Shown: piece by piece, positions 9,027 to 19,400 of the stretch | How positions within the stretch are numbered: position 1 is the stretch's first letter | How the letters are laid out: each line of letters begins with the position of its first letter | Assembly (NCBI RefSeq): GCF_030440425.1 | Contig: NZ_CP098023.1 | Span: 2,159,501 to 2,223,500 of the forward strand | DNA length: 64,000 nucleotides | Reading direction: 5' to 3' | Source of the DNA: Microbulbifer sp. MI-G | GTDB lineage: Bacteria > Pseudomonadota > Gammaproteobacteria > Pseudomonadales > Cellvibrionaceae | Notes under the pieces: generated by a model | Database searches by the model: none | Told to the model about the DNA's origin: nothing | What the model saw: only the letters and a program-made list of their open reading frames with translations | Program-made: the position numbers and the translations under genes

Positions 9027-10831
9027 GATGAGACCCCGCTAGTAACCTGAGCCTCACCACTCATTGCTTTTTCATTCTTTTCCGCACTGTTGTACAAACG
9101 CCATAATTCCGCGTAGTGCTTGCCCTCAGCCAACAATTGCCGGTGACTTCCGCATTCAACCAAGCGGCCGCCGTCCAGGACCGCAATCTGATCGACACCG
9201 GTGATGGTGTGCAGCTTATGGGCAATCACCAGTACCGTGCGATTGCGCACCAGGCAGGATAAAGCCTGCTGAATTTGCGCTTCGGACTCCGGATCGGCAT
9301 GGGCTGTGGCTTCATCCAAAATCAACACAGGGGCATCTGCTAAAAGCGTGCGCGCGATACTTAGGCGCTGCGCTTCTCCACCAGAAAAAAAGGCATCCTT
9401 GCCAATAACCGCCTGGTATCCTTGGGGGAAACTTAAAATGTGTTCATGGATGCAGGCACTGCGCGCTGCATCCTCCAAATCCTGGTCACTGGCATCCGGG
9501 CGCCCAAGGCGCAAGTTGTCTGCCACAGTGCCAGCCAACAGTTGGGTCTCCTGAAGTACAAAACCCACATGTCGATATAAATTGTCTGGCGCAATATCAC
9601 GGACATCGACGCCCCCCAGGAGTACAGCACCCTGAGTCACGTCATAAAAACGGGGCACCAGCTTGGCCAGGGTGGATTTCCCGGCACCGGAACTCCCAAC
9701 CAAAGCCGTGATCGAACCGGGGCGACAGCGCAAATTAATATCGCTTAATACCGGCCGATCCTGGGTGTAGGCAAAACTGACCTGCTTAAAGAGCAGCCCT
9801 GCACCTTTGGGCTCTTTGGGTTCAGAGGTAACAGCCAGGGGCGCAACCCCCAATAGTTGATCGATCCTGCCTGCGGCAGCTTTGGCTTTTTGCTGGGCGG
9901 TCAGCCCCTGGCTCAAGGTGAGGATGGTCTGGGGAATCATCACGGCGATCAGCGTTGTTGCGAGAACATCAATCGGCTGAATACCTGTATTCACTACCAG
10001 CCAGGCGCCCCCAGACAAACTCACCAACATAATGACTGGCACCGACAGGGCCAGAGACGTCACGGCCTCCAAACGGACAAGCGGTGTCACCCAGCCCGTG
10101 TAACGGCGGCTGAAATCCTCAACAGCCTGTTGGTAATTTTTGTGGGCGCGGCCGGTTTGCGAGAAAACCTTGACCACCGCAATACCGTGAACAAATTCAA
10201 CAATCGCAGCACTGACCCGAGCAAAGTCCTTATCCAGCTGCTGCATTTTTTCCCCGAAACCACGCATCATCCAGGCGTAGGACACCAGATAAACTGGCAG
10301 GGTGAGTACTGCCAACAGGGCCAAGCGCCAGTCGAGCCAGGATAAATAACCCAGGCCCGCCAGTGGCAGGACAAACGCTGCAGCCAACTCCACCTGGTGA
10401 TGCGCAACCATATGGTGAAGATCATCAAGGTCGTCTTGCACCGCTTTGCGCACCGCGCCGGAGGTGTGTTCGCTGTACCAACCCAGGGGCACCTGTCCCA
10501 ATTTCCGCACCAGGGCCCGTCGCAGTTCCGCCTGCATACGCTGGTCGGCAATATGGGTTAACCACAAACCGATCACGGTGCAGATCCAACCCATCGCCAG
10601 CCCGGCAACTATCGCGAATACAACGGGAATAATCGCATCGGCGATATCACTGATATCGGGCGTCAGGAACAGGCGAGCCAGCTCAACGATACCGATAAAA
10701 GGAATCAGTGAAGTGAGCGCACCACAGGCACCGAGCACCACCCCCAGCCACACGAGGCTACGAAATGGACGCATCAGTTCCCGCAGGTTGGGCTTTCGCA
10801 AGTTAGAATTTGGCAAAATGTGCTCAGCCAT
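9023..10831 (-). CDS. ABC transporter, fused membrane and ATPase domains (YbtP-like)
   Basis: A 602-residue partner of the following half transporter. It has a membrane domain with six hydrophobic segments and an ATPase with Walker A GSSGAGKST, signature FSGGEAQRLS and Walker B VLILDEATAHADP. The start directly abuts the NRPS 2 stop (10832), so translation is coupled to the synthetase. By analogy with YbtP/YbtQ in yersiniabactin loci the pair handles the ferric siderophore at the inner membrane; export of the finished siderophore is the alternative. No TonB receptor lies in this operon within the window, so outer-membrane uptake must be encoded elsewhere. Confidence 0.88.
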   Translation of the reverse strand: MAEHILPNSNLRKPNLRELMRPFRSLVWLGVVLGACGALTSLIPFIGIVELARLFLTPDISDIADAIIPVVFAIVAGLAMGWICTVIGLWLTHIADQRMQAELRRALVRKLGQVPLGWYSEHTSGAVRKAVQDDLDDLHHMVAHHQVELAAAFVLPLAGLGYLSWLDWRLALLAVLTLPVYLVSYAWMMRGFGEKMQQLDKDFARVSAAIVEFVHGIAVVKVFSQTGRAHKNYQQAVEDFSRRYTGWVTPLVRLEAVTSLALSVPVIMLVSLSGGAWLVVNTGIQPIDVLATTLIAVMIPQTILTLSQGLTAQQKAKAAAGRIDQLLGVAPLAVTSEPKEPKGAGLLFKQVSFAYTQDRPVLSDINLRCRPGSITALVGSSGAGKSTLAKLVPRFYDVTQGAVLLGGVDVRDIAPDNLYRHVGFVLQETQLLAGTVADNLRLGRPDASDQDLEDAARSACIHEHILSFPQGYQAVIGKDAFFSGGEAQRLSIARTLLADAPVLILDEATAHADPESEAQIQQALSCLVRNRTVLVIAHKLHTITGVDQIAVLDGGRLVECGSHRQLLAEGKHYAELWRLYNSAEKNEKAMSGEAQVTSGVSS

Positions 10832-13800
10832 CTATTCGCCCGCTTTACCGCGCTGTAATGGTTTTGCCAAGAGCTCAACGACAGTGGCAACCTGTGGCGG
10901 CTCCATCACGCTGAAGTGATTGCCCGGCACATGGATTAATTCAAAATCACCCAGACAAACATCCTGCCAATAAGGCGCAGCCATATGCCCTACGCCGGCA
11001 GTGACACCGAAGGATTGCTCTTCCTGGCAGCGCAAGTAGGTCATATCGCCAATATAAGGAGGCAGGTCAAAACAGGCGGCGCGCATACTGTGTCGGCACA
11101 CCCGGAAAAGCCCCGGTATCATCGCGGCTTCAACCGGCACACCCGCCTGGGCAGAGGCCAACTCGGTGTAACCGGCCAGGCGCTGTTCCTGGGTGAGTTG
11201 TGAACGTTGCCGCACGGCTTCGGCGACCGCTTTAAGCCCGGCATCACCATCAAGTTCTGCCATTGCACCGGCAGGAACACGACCGCTGTGTTTCTGCATT
11301 AAGGTCTCGATCGCGCGGGAAATATCTTCGCTCCCGATATGCTCACCAAATACCGCTTTTACCGGGTCGAGATTGAGATTGGGGGCAAAAATCGCTTCGA
11401 AAGCCAGCTCTTCATCGGTATCCACAAACATTGGGATACTGTCGATCAGGCTCAGGTCAATCACATCGACACCGCGCTCCAGCAGTCTGCGCGAAACTTC
11501 CGTCGCCAGCAGGCCGCCCAGGCAGTAGCCAATTAGCTGGCAACGCTGATAGCCCTCGTCGATGATTCTCTGGGCGTAATCATCGGCGGTGCGCTCGATT
11601 AACTCTTTGGCATCAATGGACAGATACGTTTCTGTATCGGCGACAGCAATTCCAATGACCGGACCCAAATCCTGGGCCGCAAGCGCTTTGCCCAGGTGCT
11701 GGAAATAATCCAGGGTACCCAGGGCCGCATGGAACATAATCCGTACCGGCGCCTCTTCTTTGGATGCCCCTTTACCCTCGCCCTTATGACTGAAAGGCAC
11801 CATCAAGGAGTTGCTGCCCTCGCGGGTAGTTGCAACCAGGTTGTTGCTATCAGTGTCTGCGTGTTCCTCGGCAGCGGCATCCGGCTCGACTCTCAGTGCT
11901 CTGGCCAATGCCGCAACGGTTGGTCCATTGAGCATATGGCGCAACAAGGCGTCGTAAGTGAACGATTTTGCCTCGGGAATCTCTTCCAACAAGCGCCCTG
12001 CAACCCGCGCCATAATCAGCGAGTCACCACCGAGATCGAAAAAGCTGTCCTGTCGGCCCACATTATCGAGGCCCAGTGCGTTAGCCCAGAGCTTGCACAG
12101 AGCCGTTTCCAGAGGGTCCATCTGTTCTGAGTGGGCAGCCTCTTGCGCGTCTCCAGTCGCAGGTCGCCAACCGGCCAGCATTTTGCGATCGACTTTGCCA
12201 TTGGCGGTGAGCGGCAGCTGGTCGAGAACTTGTAAATGGGCGGGCACCATATGCGCGGGCAATCTATTCGCTAAAAAGTCCCGCAGTTTCCCGGCACTCA
12301 AATACTGCCGGTCAGTTTTCATCTGCGCGGCCAATAAGTTCATACCAAAAGCAGACAAAGGATGCTCATCTTCCGGCAGGCAGAGCACTTGGCCAGCGCC
12401 ATGGGCTTTTAACAGCGATTGCCATTTTTCGATAGACAGGAACTTGGTCGCACCACAAGCGCGATCATCACCGGCGGGGGCCATCATAAAACCCTGGGTG
12501 AGCAGGATATGGGCGTGATCCACCGTTGGCTCAGTCAGGATTAACCAGCCGCCGGGCGCCAGCAATTTGACAGCACTGGCAATAGCCGCCTCTGGATCTC
12601 GGGTACTGTTGAGCATCCCGGCACATAAAATGACATCTGCACTATTGGGCGCCAAACCCTGGGCGCGATAGTCTGTATTGAGATCCATTAACCCGAAGCG
12701 CACCCAAGGCCACTCTTTAAATTGACGGCGAGCCTCAGTCAGGAAAAATGCAGTCATGTCGGTAAATAGATAGTCAACGTCATATCCATCCAACATGGGA
12801 ATAACCGACGCACTGGTAGCCCCTGTGCCAGCACCCAGCTCAAGAACCGTTAACCCTCTATCGCTCTGGGCGGCAATGCGGTTAATTAATGCGGCAACGG
12901 CGGCATTGTTATAGCGGGCAATAAGATCGTCCCGATAGAGGGACAAAGCCACCTGCTGGTCACCCTGGGGGAACAACAATTCAAACGGATTTTGTTGATT
13001 CGCTAGTAACCGGGGTAATAACTCGACATGATCCCGGTGATATTGCAGGAATTCCCGATTACAAAAACCGCTTTCAATTCCCTGTTCAACGCGCTTCCAC
13101 GCTTCGTCAACAGCAGATACGTCGACTGCCCGGGTACGCGTATATTTTTCCTCAGCTGCGGCGCTGATCGTGGATAAGCTGAGCAGCCTTGCATTAACGA
13201 GAAGGTCCAACCAACGACGCACCAGCCAGTGATGCTTTTCGTGGACTTCCGCTAGCGAAAGAATTTCTTCTGCACTGTATCCCTGCTCGCAATCTGCAAA
13301 TACCCCCAGGCCCATCAAGCCGTGAAGCATCGACAACAGGGCCGCTTTTTCAAGCGCCTGCACATAGTCACCGACACTGACAGCTTCCGGCTCACCGGCC
13401 TGGTAGTGCGCAAAATGACGTACCGAATTTACCAGCTCGGGATCGATAACCGCCGGCTCGGCATCATCCATGCGACGACTTTCCACAAAACCCAACAGAT
13501 TTAAATCCGCTCGCGAGCCGCCCTCTTTCTTCTCAATCACCGCCGTTGCTGCTGACACTGCGGGGTGGGCCAATAATGCAGACTCCACTTCTCCCAGTTC
13601 GATACGGTGTCCGCGAATTTTTACCTGCCCGTCTTCACGGCCCAGGAATTCGAGTTCGCCACCGGGCAAATAGCGGCCCAAATCGCCGGTGCGGTAAAGG
13701 CGCTGGCCATCCACCGGGTGAGAGAAGAATTTCTGTTCAGAGAAGGCCGCATCACCGAGGTAACCATCGGCCAACCCCAGGCCAGTAATCATCAGCTCGC

Positions 13801-16417
13801 CCGCCACCCACACAGGGGCATCGCGCAACTGGCTATCCAGCACCCGGAAACCCTGGTTCGTCAGCGGCACGCCATAGGGAATACTGCTCCAGGCAGGATC
13901 GACTCGCTCAATACGGTGGTAGTTGGACCAGATTGCAGCTTCCGTAGCCCCACCCATGCCGATCAGGTCCAGTGCTGGCACATGGCGCCTGATATGTTCC
14001 GGTAAAGTAACCGGAATCCAATCTCCCGATAGCATTGCCAATCGCCATTCGGACAGCGGCCGAGGCTCTGTATCCAGATAGGTGGCCAGCATTTGCAACT
14101 GCGCGGGGACAGAGTTCCACAATGTCACCCGGTGCTCATCCATGACCTCCGCCCAATGTGAAGGGTCTGCACCGCGGGCCGGATCGGGCAGCACCAAAAT
14201 CGCACCGGCTGCCAAGGGGCCAAAAATATCGTAGACCGACAAGTCAAAACTGAGTTGGGCCAGCCCCAAAATACGGTCGCCCGGGCCCACTTCGAAGCGG
14301 CGATTAATATCCAGCACCGTATTTAAAGCGGCCCGATGATTAATCATCACACCCTTGGGCTCGCCGGTAGAGCCGGAGGTGTAAATTACATAAGCCAGCT
14401 GCTCCGGGTCGCCATTACTGGCTACCGGGATCTCGGTTTCAGGTGCCAGGGTATCTACACTGATCACCTGCACTTCTGATGGCCACTTAATTTGCGCGGC
14501 GATGTCGCTGAGTGTCAGGACGTATTCCGCCTCTGCACTCAGCAACAATTTATTGAGCCGTATTTCCGGTTGTGCCGCGTCCAGTGGCAAATAGATACCA
14601 CCGGCCAGGAGCACACCGAGGGTCGCCGCTATTTGCTCTCGCCCTTTCGGCATTGCAATGGCCACGCGGCCACCCAGCTGGAAACCTTCTTTGCCCAGCG
14701 ATTTGGCGATACCCGCCGCTTTTTTTGCCAGGTCGCCATAACTCACACTGCCATTGCTATCAATAATGGCAGTAGCTTCCGGCGTTGCCGCTGCCTGGGC
14801 AAATACGCCCTGATGCAATAACTCTGAAGGAACTAGTCCATCGGTTTGATTGACCTGAAGCCTCTCCTGTTGCTGCCACTCGGGTAAAGAAACCGGAGAT
14901 TTGCCTAGCCATTGCCCGTCGCCGCCAGCGGCAAGCGCATTCAACAAGCCGGTAAAGGCCGCGAACATATCCTCCACCAGGCCCGATGGAAAAACGCCCT
15001 GGCGCACGTCCCAGTTAATTTCCAGGCCTTCGGCATCATCTCTCACCTGGCAATCCAGGGTGACTTGCGGTGTCTGGGTAATTCCCCTGCCGGACTTTCT
15101 ACCGCTAGCGGGTTTTTCGCTATCTCCCAGCCCAATAGCACTGGTAAATACCACCGGCATCAATGCGGCCTCGGGTCCGCGCGCACGGGACATTTCCCGC
15201 AGTACTTCCACACCGGAGAACAAGCGGTGATCAATATCACTGAACAGCTGTTCGCCAATGCCAGCCGCCCAATCGCGAAAGGTTTTTCCATTGGAATCAC
15301 CAATCGCCAATACACTGACCGAAGTAAAATCACCGATCAGCTGGTTAACCTGAGGGTGTAAGAGCAGCCGATTCAATAAGGTAAGACTCAGGCTGAAGCA
15401 TGGCTGGCGGCTCCACCGCTGCAATACCGCTCCATAGGCAGCCAGAACAGCAACCGACGCGGTCAAGCCAGCAGTACCGGCTCGCTGCTTCAGTGTCTGC
15501 CAGTGCGCCGTGTCCAAGCGATAGTGGCGGCGATCAAAACGTACAGATTCCGCCTCTGAAGCGGGCGGCAATACCGGTAACTCAGGTGCCGCCGGCAGTT
15601 GCTCAAGGCGATCCAACCAATAGCGACGATCATTTTGGTAGCCCTGGCTGTCCAATAGACTTCGTTCGGCCAGCAGGTAATCGCGAAAATCAATTTCCAG
15701 TGCTGGCAGGACTGCGCTCGGGTGAGACAGCAGGAGATCGAGCTCATTAAATAAAATGCCCGCACTGGCCCAGTCCGCGATCAGTGCATCCATAGAGAAA
15801 TGTACTATATGACCCATATCTGTGCGGGTATGGCGCAGCTCGAACATGGGCCACTCACCAATGGGGTAGTTGCGGTGGCCCAGTTCATCTCTCACCGATT
15901 CCAAGGCAAGCTCCAGGTCCGCTTCGTCCAAACCGGTGAGGTCCTGGCTTTGCATTTCGTAGTGCGGCACTTGGGGGAGAATCCGCTGGTATCCCTCCTG
16001 CTCGATAACCACCCGCAACATTGGGTGACGCTCAATCAATTGGTTCCAGGCTTCCTGCAAGCCTTTTGGGTTTAATCCCGGGTATTCCAGCTCCAGGTAA
16101 CCGTGACAAGCAACGCCCCCATAGCCAAATGCATTTTGCCGCCCCAACAGATAGGCGGTCTGCACATCGCTTAAAGGGAAAGGCGCATGCCGATTTTCCA
16201 CGTCGGCCTCGACCACCACTCCCAAACCCTGGTCGTTGCCAGCGACTGATTGAGCCGCGTTCAGTATTTCGATAATTTGTAATTTGTGTTCCCGCAACCT
16301 CTGCTTGTGCCGCTCCGTCAGCAGGCCTTTGGCCGCGCGAAAACGCAGTTGTTCGGACTCGGTCCAGAGTTCCACCCCAAGCCCTTGTAGTTCGTTGATC
16401 AGTTCCATAGCCGCCAT
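10832..16417 (-). CDS. NRPS 2: docking-Cy-A(MT)-PCP-TE
   Basis: An 1861-residue synthetase for the last cysteine and release. Residues 1-60 resemble a TubC-type docking domain (ELQGLGVELWTESEQLRFRA). A heterocyclisation domain follows with the DxxxxDxxS signature intact (D210, D215, S218). The A domain (TSGSTG near 680, LSGDWI, GGATEAAIW, close to the cysteine domains of NRPS 1) is interrupted after its RGHRIELGE motif by a methyltransferase (VLELGAGTGATS near 1190) and resumes with LPLTANGKVDRKML. The carrier serine is S1466 (LGGDSL). The thioesterase has GYCLGG with Cys 1632 where Ser is usual, and a late GNH histidine near 1834. The A-MT-A layout is that of PchF, which N-methylates the last ring. 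GGAG precedes the ATG; a second ATG lies 9 bases in. Confidence 0.92.
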   Translation of the reverse strand: MAAMELINELQGLGVELWTESEQLRFRAAKGLLTERHKQRLREHKLQIIEILNAAQSVAGNDQGLGVVVEADVENRHAPFPLSDVQTAYLLGRQNAFGYGGVACHGYLELEYPGLNPKGLQEAWNQLIERHPMLRVVIEQEGYQRILPQVPHYEMQSQDLTGLDEADLELALESVRDELGHRNYPIGEWPMFELRHTRTDMGHIVHFSMDALIADWASAGILFNELDLLLSHPSAVLPALEIDFRDYLLAERSLLDSQGYQNDRRYWLDRLEQLPAAPELPVLPPASEAESVRFDRRHYRLDTAHWQTLKQRAGTAGLTASVAVLAAYGAVLQRWSRQPCFSLSLTLLNRLLLHPQVNQLIGDFTSVSVLAIGDSNGKTFRDWAAGIGEQLFSDIDHRLFSGVEVLREMSRARGPEAALMPVVFTSAIGLGDSEKPASGRKSGRGITQTPQVTLDCQVRDDAEGLEINWDVRQGVFPSGLVEDMFAAFTGLLNALAAGGDGQWLGKSPVSLPEWQQQERLQVNQTDGLVPSELLHQGVFAQAAATPEATAIIDSNGSVSYGDLAKKAAGIAKSLGKEGFQLGGRVAIAMPKGREQIAATLGVLLAGGIYLPLDAAQPEIRLNKLLLSAEAEYVLTLSDIAAQIKWPSEVQVISVDTLAPETEIPVASNGDPEQLAYVIYTSGSTGEPKGVMINHRAALNTVLDINRRFEVGPGDRILGLAQLSFDLSVYDIFGPLAAGAILVLPDPARGADPSHWAEVMDEHRVTLWNSVPAQLQMLATYLDTEPRPLSEWRLAMLSGDWIPVTLPEHIRRHVPALDLIGMGGATEAAIWSNYHRIERVDPAWSSIPYGVPLTNQGFRVLDSQLRDAPVWVAGELMITGLGLADGYLGDAAFSEQKFFSHPVDGQRLYRTGDLGRYLPGGELEFLGREDGQVKIRGHRIELGEVESALLAHPAVSAATAVIEKKEGGSRADLNLLGFVESRRMDDAEPAVIDPELVNSVRHFAHYQAGEPEAVSVGDYVQALEKAALLSMLHGLMGLGVFADCEQGYSAEEILSLAEVHEKHHWLVRRWLDLLVNARLLSLSTISAAAEEKYTRTRAVDVSAVDEAWKRVEQGIESGFCNREFLQYHRDHVELLPRLLANQQNPFELLFPQGDQQVALSLYRDDLIARYNNAAVAALINRIAAQSDRGLTVLELGAGTGATSASVIPMLDGYDVDYLFTDMTAFFLTEARRQFKEWPWVRFGLMDLNTDYRAQGLAPNSADVILCAGMLNSTRDPEAAIASAVKLLAPGGWLILTEPTVDHAHILLTQGFMMAPAGDDRACGATKFLSIEKWQSLLKAHGAGQVLCLPEDEHPLSAFGMNLLAAQMKTDRQYLSAGKLRDFLANRLPAHMVPAHLQVLDQLPLTANGKVDRKMLAGWRPATGDAQEAAHSEQMDPLETALCKLWANALGLDNVGRQDSFFDLGGDSLIMARVAGRLLEEIPEAKSFTYDALLRHMLNGPTVAALARALRVEPDAAAEEHADTDSNNLVATTREGSNSLMVPFSHKGEGKGASKEEAPVRIMFHAALGTLDYFQHLGKALAAQDLGPVIGIAVADTETYLSIDAKELIERTADDYAQRIIDEGYQRCQLIGYCLGGLLATEVSRRLLERGVDVIDLSLIDSIPMFVDTDEELAFEAIFAPNLNLDPVKAVFGEHIGSEDISRAIETLMQKHSGRVPAGAMAELDGDAGLKAVAEAVRQRSQLTQEQRLAGYTELASAQAGVPVEAAMIPGLFRVCRHSMRAACFDLPPYIGDMTYLRCQEEQSFGVTAGVGHMAAPYWQDVCLGDFELIHVPGNHFSVMEPPQVATVVELLAKPLQRGKAGE

Positions 16418-16465
16418 GGGGTTAAGACTCCGTCCAATCGCTGAAAAATAAAATTGCCAACAAGC

Positions 16466-19400
16466 TCATATCACGCCCTCTTCCACCGTATCGGGATCAA
16501 CATCCACTAGCGGTTCCATTGCACTTAGGGCACCGGCAACATCTGCCAGTCTCGGAGAGGCAAATAAACGTCTGAGGGGAAGCAGCAAACGGTGTTGCTG
16601 TTTTAGGCGGTCGATAAACCGGGTTGCCAATAAACTATCGCCACCCAATTCAAAGAAATTCTGATCGCGGTTTATTACGGGCAGGCTAAGAAGCTCTTGC
16701 CAAATCTGGGCTACCAGGCGCTCGTTATCCGTCACCAGTTCAGCCGCTTTTTCCTGTTGCGGTTTTTCCACTGCATGCACGAGCTTTAATACTGAAGCCC
16801 GATCCAATTTGCCATTTGCACTTAGGGGCATTTCCGGCAAAGTCACAATGAAATCCGGGACCATATAGGAAGGCAGATGGTGGCGAAGGTACTCACGCAA
16901 GTCATCAGTACTAAAAGTTGAAGGACATTCAGGTTTAAGCACAACGGCAGCAACCAGCTGTTGTTCTGTGGCCAGCACTAGCGCGCGTTGCACAAACATC
17001 TGACGATTAAATACGGTTTCGATTTCACCCAGCTCTATGCGATGGCCACGGACCTTGACCAGGCTATCGGCGCGCCCCAAAAATTCCAGGCATCCATTGG
17101 GCCAGTAGCGTCCAAGATCCCCTGTGCGATACCAGCGCTCACCATCGACCGTAACAAAGCGCGCTTCGGTCAATTCGGGCGCCCCGCGATAGCCCATGGC
17201 GACACCATCACCACCGATCCACAGCTCACCCGTTGCCCAGTCAGGGCAGTCGCGCCCCTGGGTATCCACCACCCTGAATTTCTGGTTGGCCAGGGGGTAT
17301 CCGTATGGGATCGAGTGCCAGCTTGGGTCAACCTCTATAACTTCAAAACTGTTGGACCAAATAGAAGCTTCCGTGGCGCCACCCAGTGCGATAAAACGGC
17401 ATTCGGGCTGTACTTGTTTTAAGCGCTGGGGTAAATCCAGGCCAATCCAATCGCCGGAATTTAATACCAAACGCAATTTGCCAGGCGGTGTACCGGCACC
17501 GACAGTGAGCAACATATCCAGTAGCGCCGGTACCGTATTCCAGACGGTGATGCCGTAGTGACATACCCGTTGATGCCAGCGCTCGGCATCCCGCCGGTCC
17601 TCCTCATCAATCAATACCAGCGCACCACCGACCGATAGCAGTCCGAAGATATCGTAAACAGAGAGGTCAAAATCCAGGGCTGAAATGGCCAGTACACGAT
17701 CATTTTCATCAACAGAGAAACGTTCGTTGATATCCGCAATGGTATTCCAGGCAGCACCGTGACTGATTTCGACGCCCTTGGGTTCACCTGTGGAGCCGGA
17801 AGTGAAAATGATATAAACCAGTTGCTCAGCTTCTGTTGCAATAGGCTTATCTATAGGAGCGAACTGTTCGGCCTGTTGAATTGCACTTTGGTCGAGCACC
17901 ACTTTTACCTCGGCACGGCGCAACATTGACTCGCGCCTTGCCTGCGGTTGATCGATACCGACAGGTAAATAAGCGGCTCCCGCTGCGAGTACCCCCAAAA
18001 CAGCGGCAATCTGGTCGGGCCCTTTGGGCAGGTTAACGGCCACTACCTCGGCAGATGAAACCTGGCTTTGCAATAACCAGGCAGCGATGCGCAAAGCACG
18101 CTCTGCCAGGACGCCATAGCTCAGGGAATTATCGTCCCCCCAATATAAGGCGATATTCTCGGGATTTGCTTTTACCTGCTGGAAAAATCGCTGTGACAAA
18201 TTATCCGTTGAATCAATTGCGATATGCTTTTCAAGCTGGGTTCTCAGCTCCCGTTGAGCACTGGGTAATAAATCAGGCGGTGTGGAATCCCATTCAGCGT
18301 CACCCGCCCATTGGAGCAAGCCGATATAGGCCTGAAACATTTCCGCGCACATCCCCTCTGGGAAAAGCGCTTCGACAACATCCCAATTTAAGAAAACGCC
18401 ACCCTCGACTTCGACCACCTGGTGATCCAGCCAGACTTGTGGTGTTTGTGTCAGGGCCCAGATAGGTTCTCTCAGAGGCCCATTCTCCGGTGCCGCTGTG
18501 CCACCGGGAATACCCAGTGCGCTGGTGAAGACCACGGGCATTGTGGCTTCCGCCTCGCTCTGCCGGCGGGCTAATTCCCGCATCAGGCTAACACTGGAAA
18601 TATCTCGATGTTCCAGGGCCGCGCCAACTTCCCCTTGTATTTTTTTCGCTCGCACCAACCAGCTGTCACCGGCCTCTGGCCGGTAACCCACCAGGGTCAG
18701 GGAGGTGAAATCCCCCATCACTCGATAGATATCCGGGTGAACTTCACGGCGATCAAACAAAGTAAGGTTCAAGCTCAGGTCAGGGCGACTGCTCCAACGA
18801 CTAAGCACTTCGGCAAAAGCCGTTAAAAGGAGGCTCGAAGGCGTGATTCCCTGCTCAGCCGCGCGCGCAACCAGGTTTTGCCAGGTCCCCTTATCAATCT
18901 GCTGTTGATGGCGCACAAAGTGCGGGCGCTCAATGGATGCCGGCTCCCGCACAATGGGCAGCTGGGGCGCGGGAGGCAACTCCGATAATTTGTGCTGCCA
19001 AAAGGTTTTTGCGGCAGCCAGTGGACCTTCGGCAAGATCACTATCAAATACTGCGGTAGTTTGCGGCAGTACATTGCGCACATAATCGCGGAAAGAGAGT
19101 TCGATAGAAGGTAGATCAATACCGGGACTCTGATAGAGGATATTTAACTCACGATAAAACAGCAGAATACTGAAAGCATCGAGAATCAAATTATCCAACC
19201 CAATAGCCAATCGGGTATTGCGCCCACAGCGCACCGCACGGACATCAAACAGTGGCCACCTGCTGGGCTCAAACACCTGCTCCGCGCACTCCTGTCGCTG
19301 TTGCGCAAAAGCAGAAGCTGGATCGCGGTCTACCTCTGTAACATCAATGGAAAATCTCGGCACATCGGCAAGGATGCGCTGTCGACCTTCGCTGTCGAAT

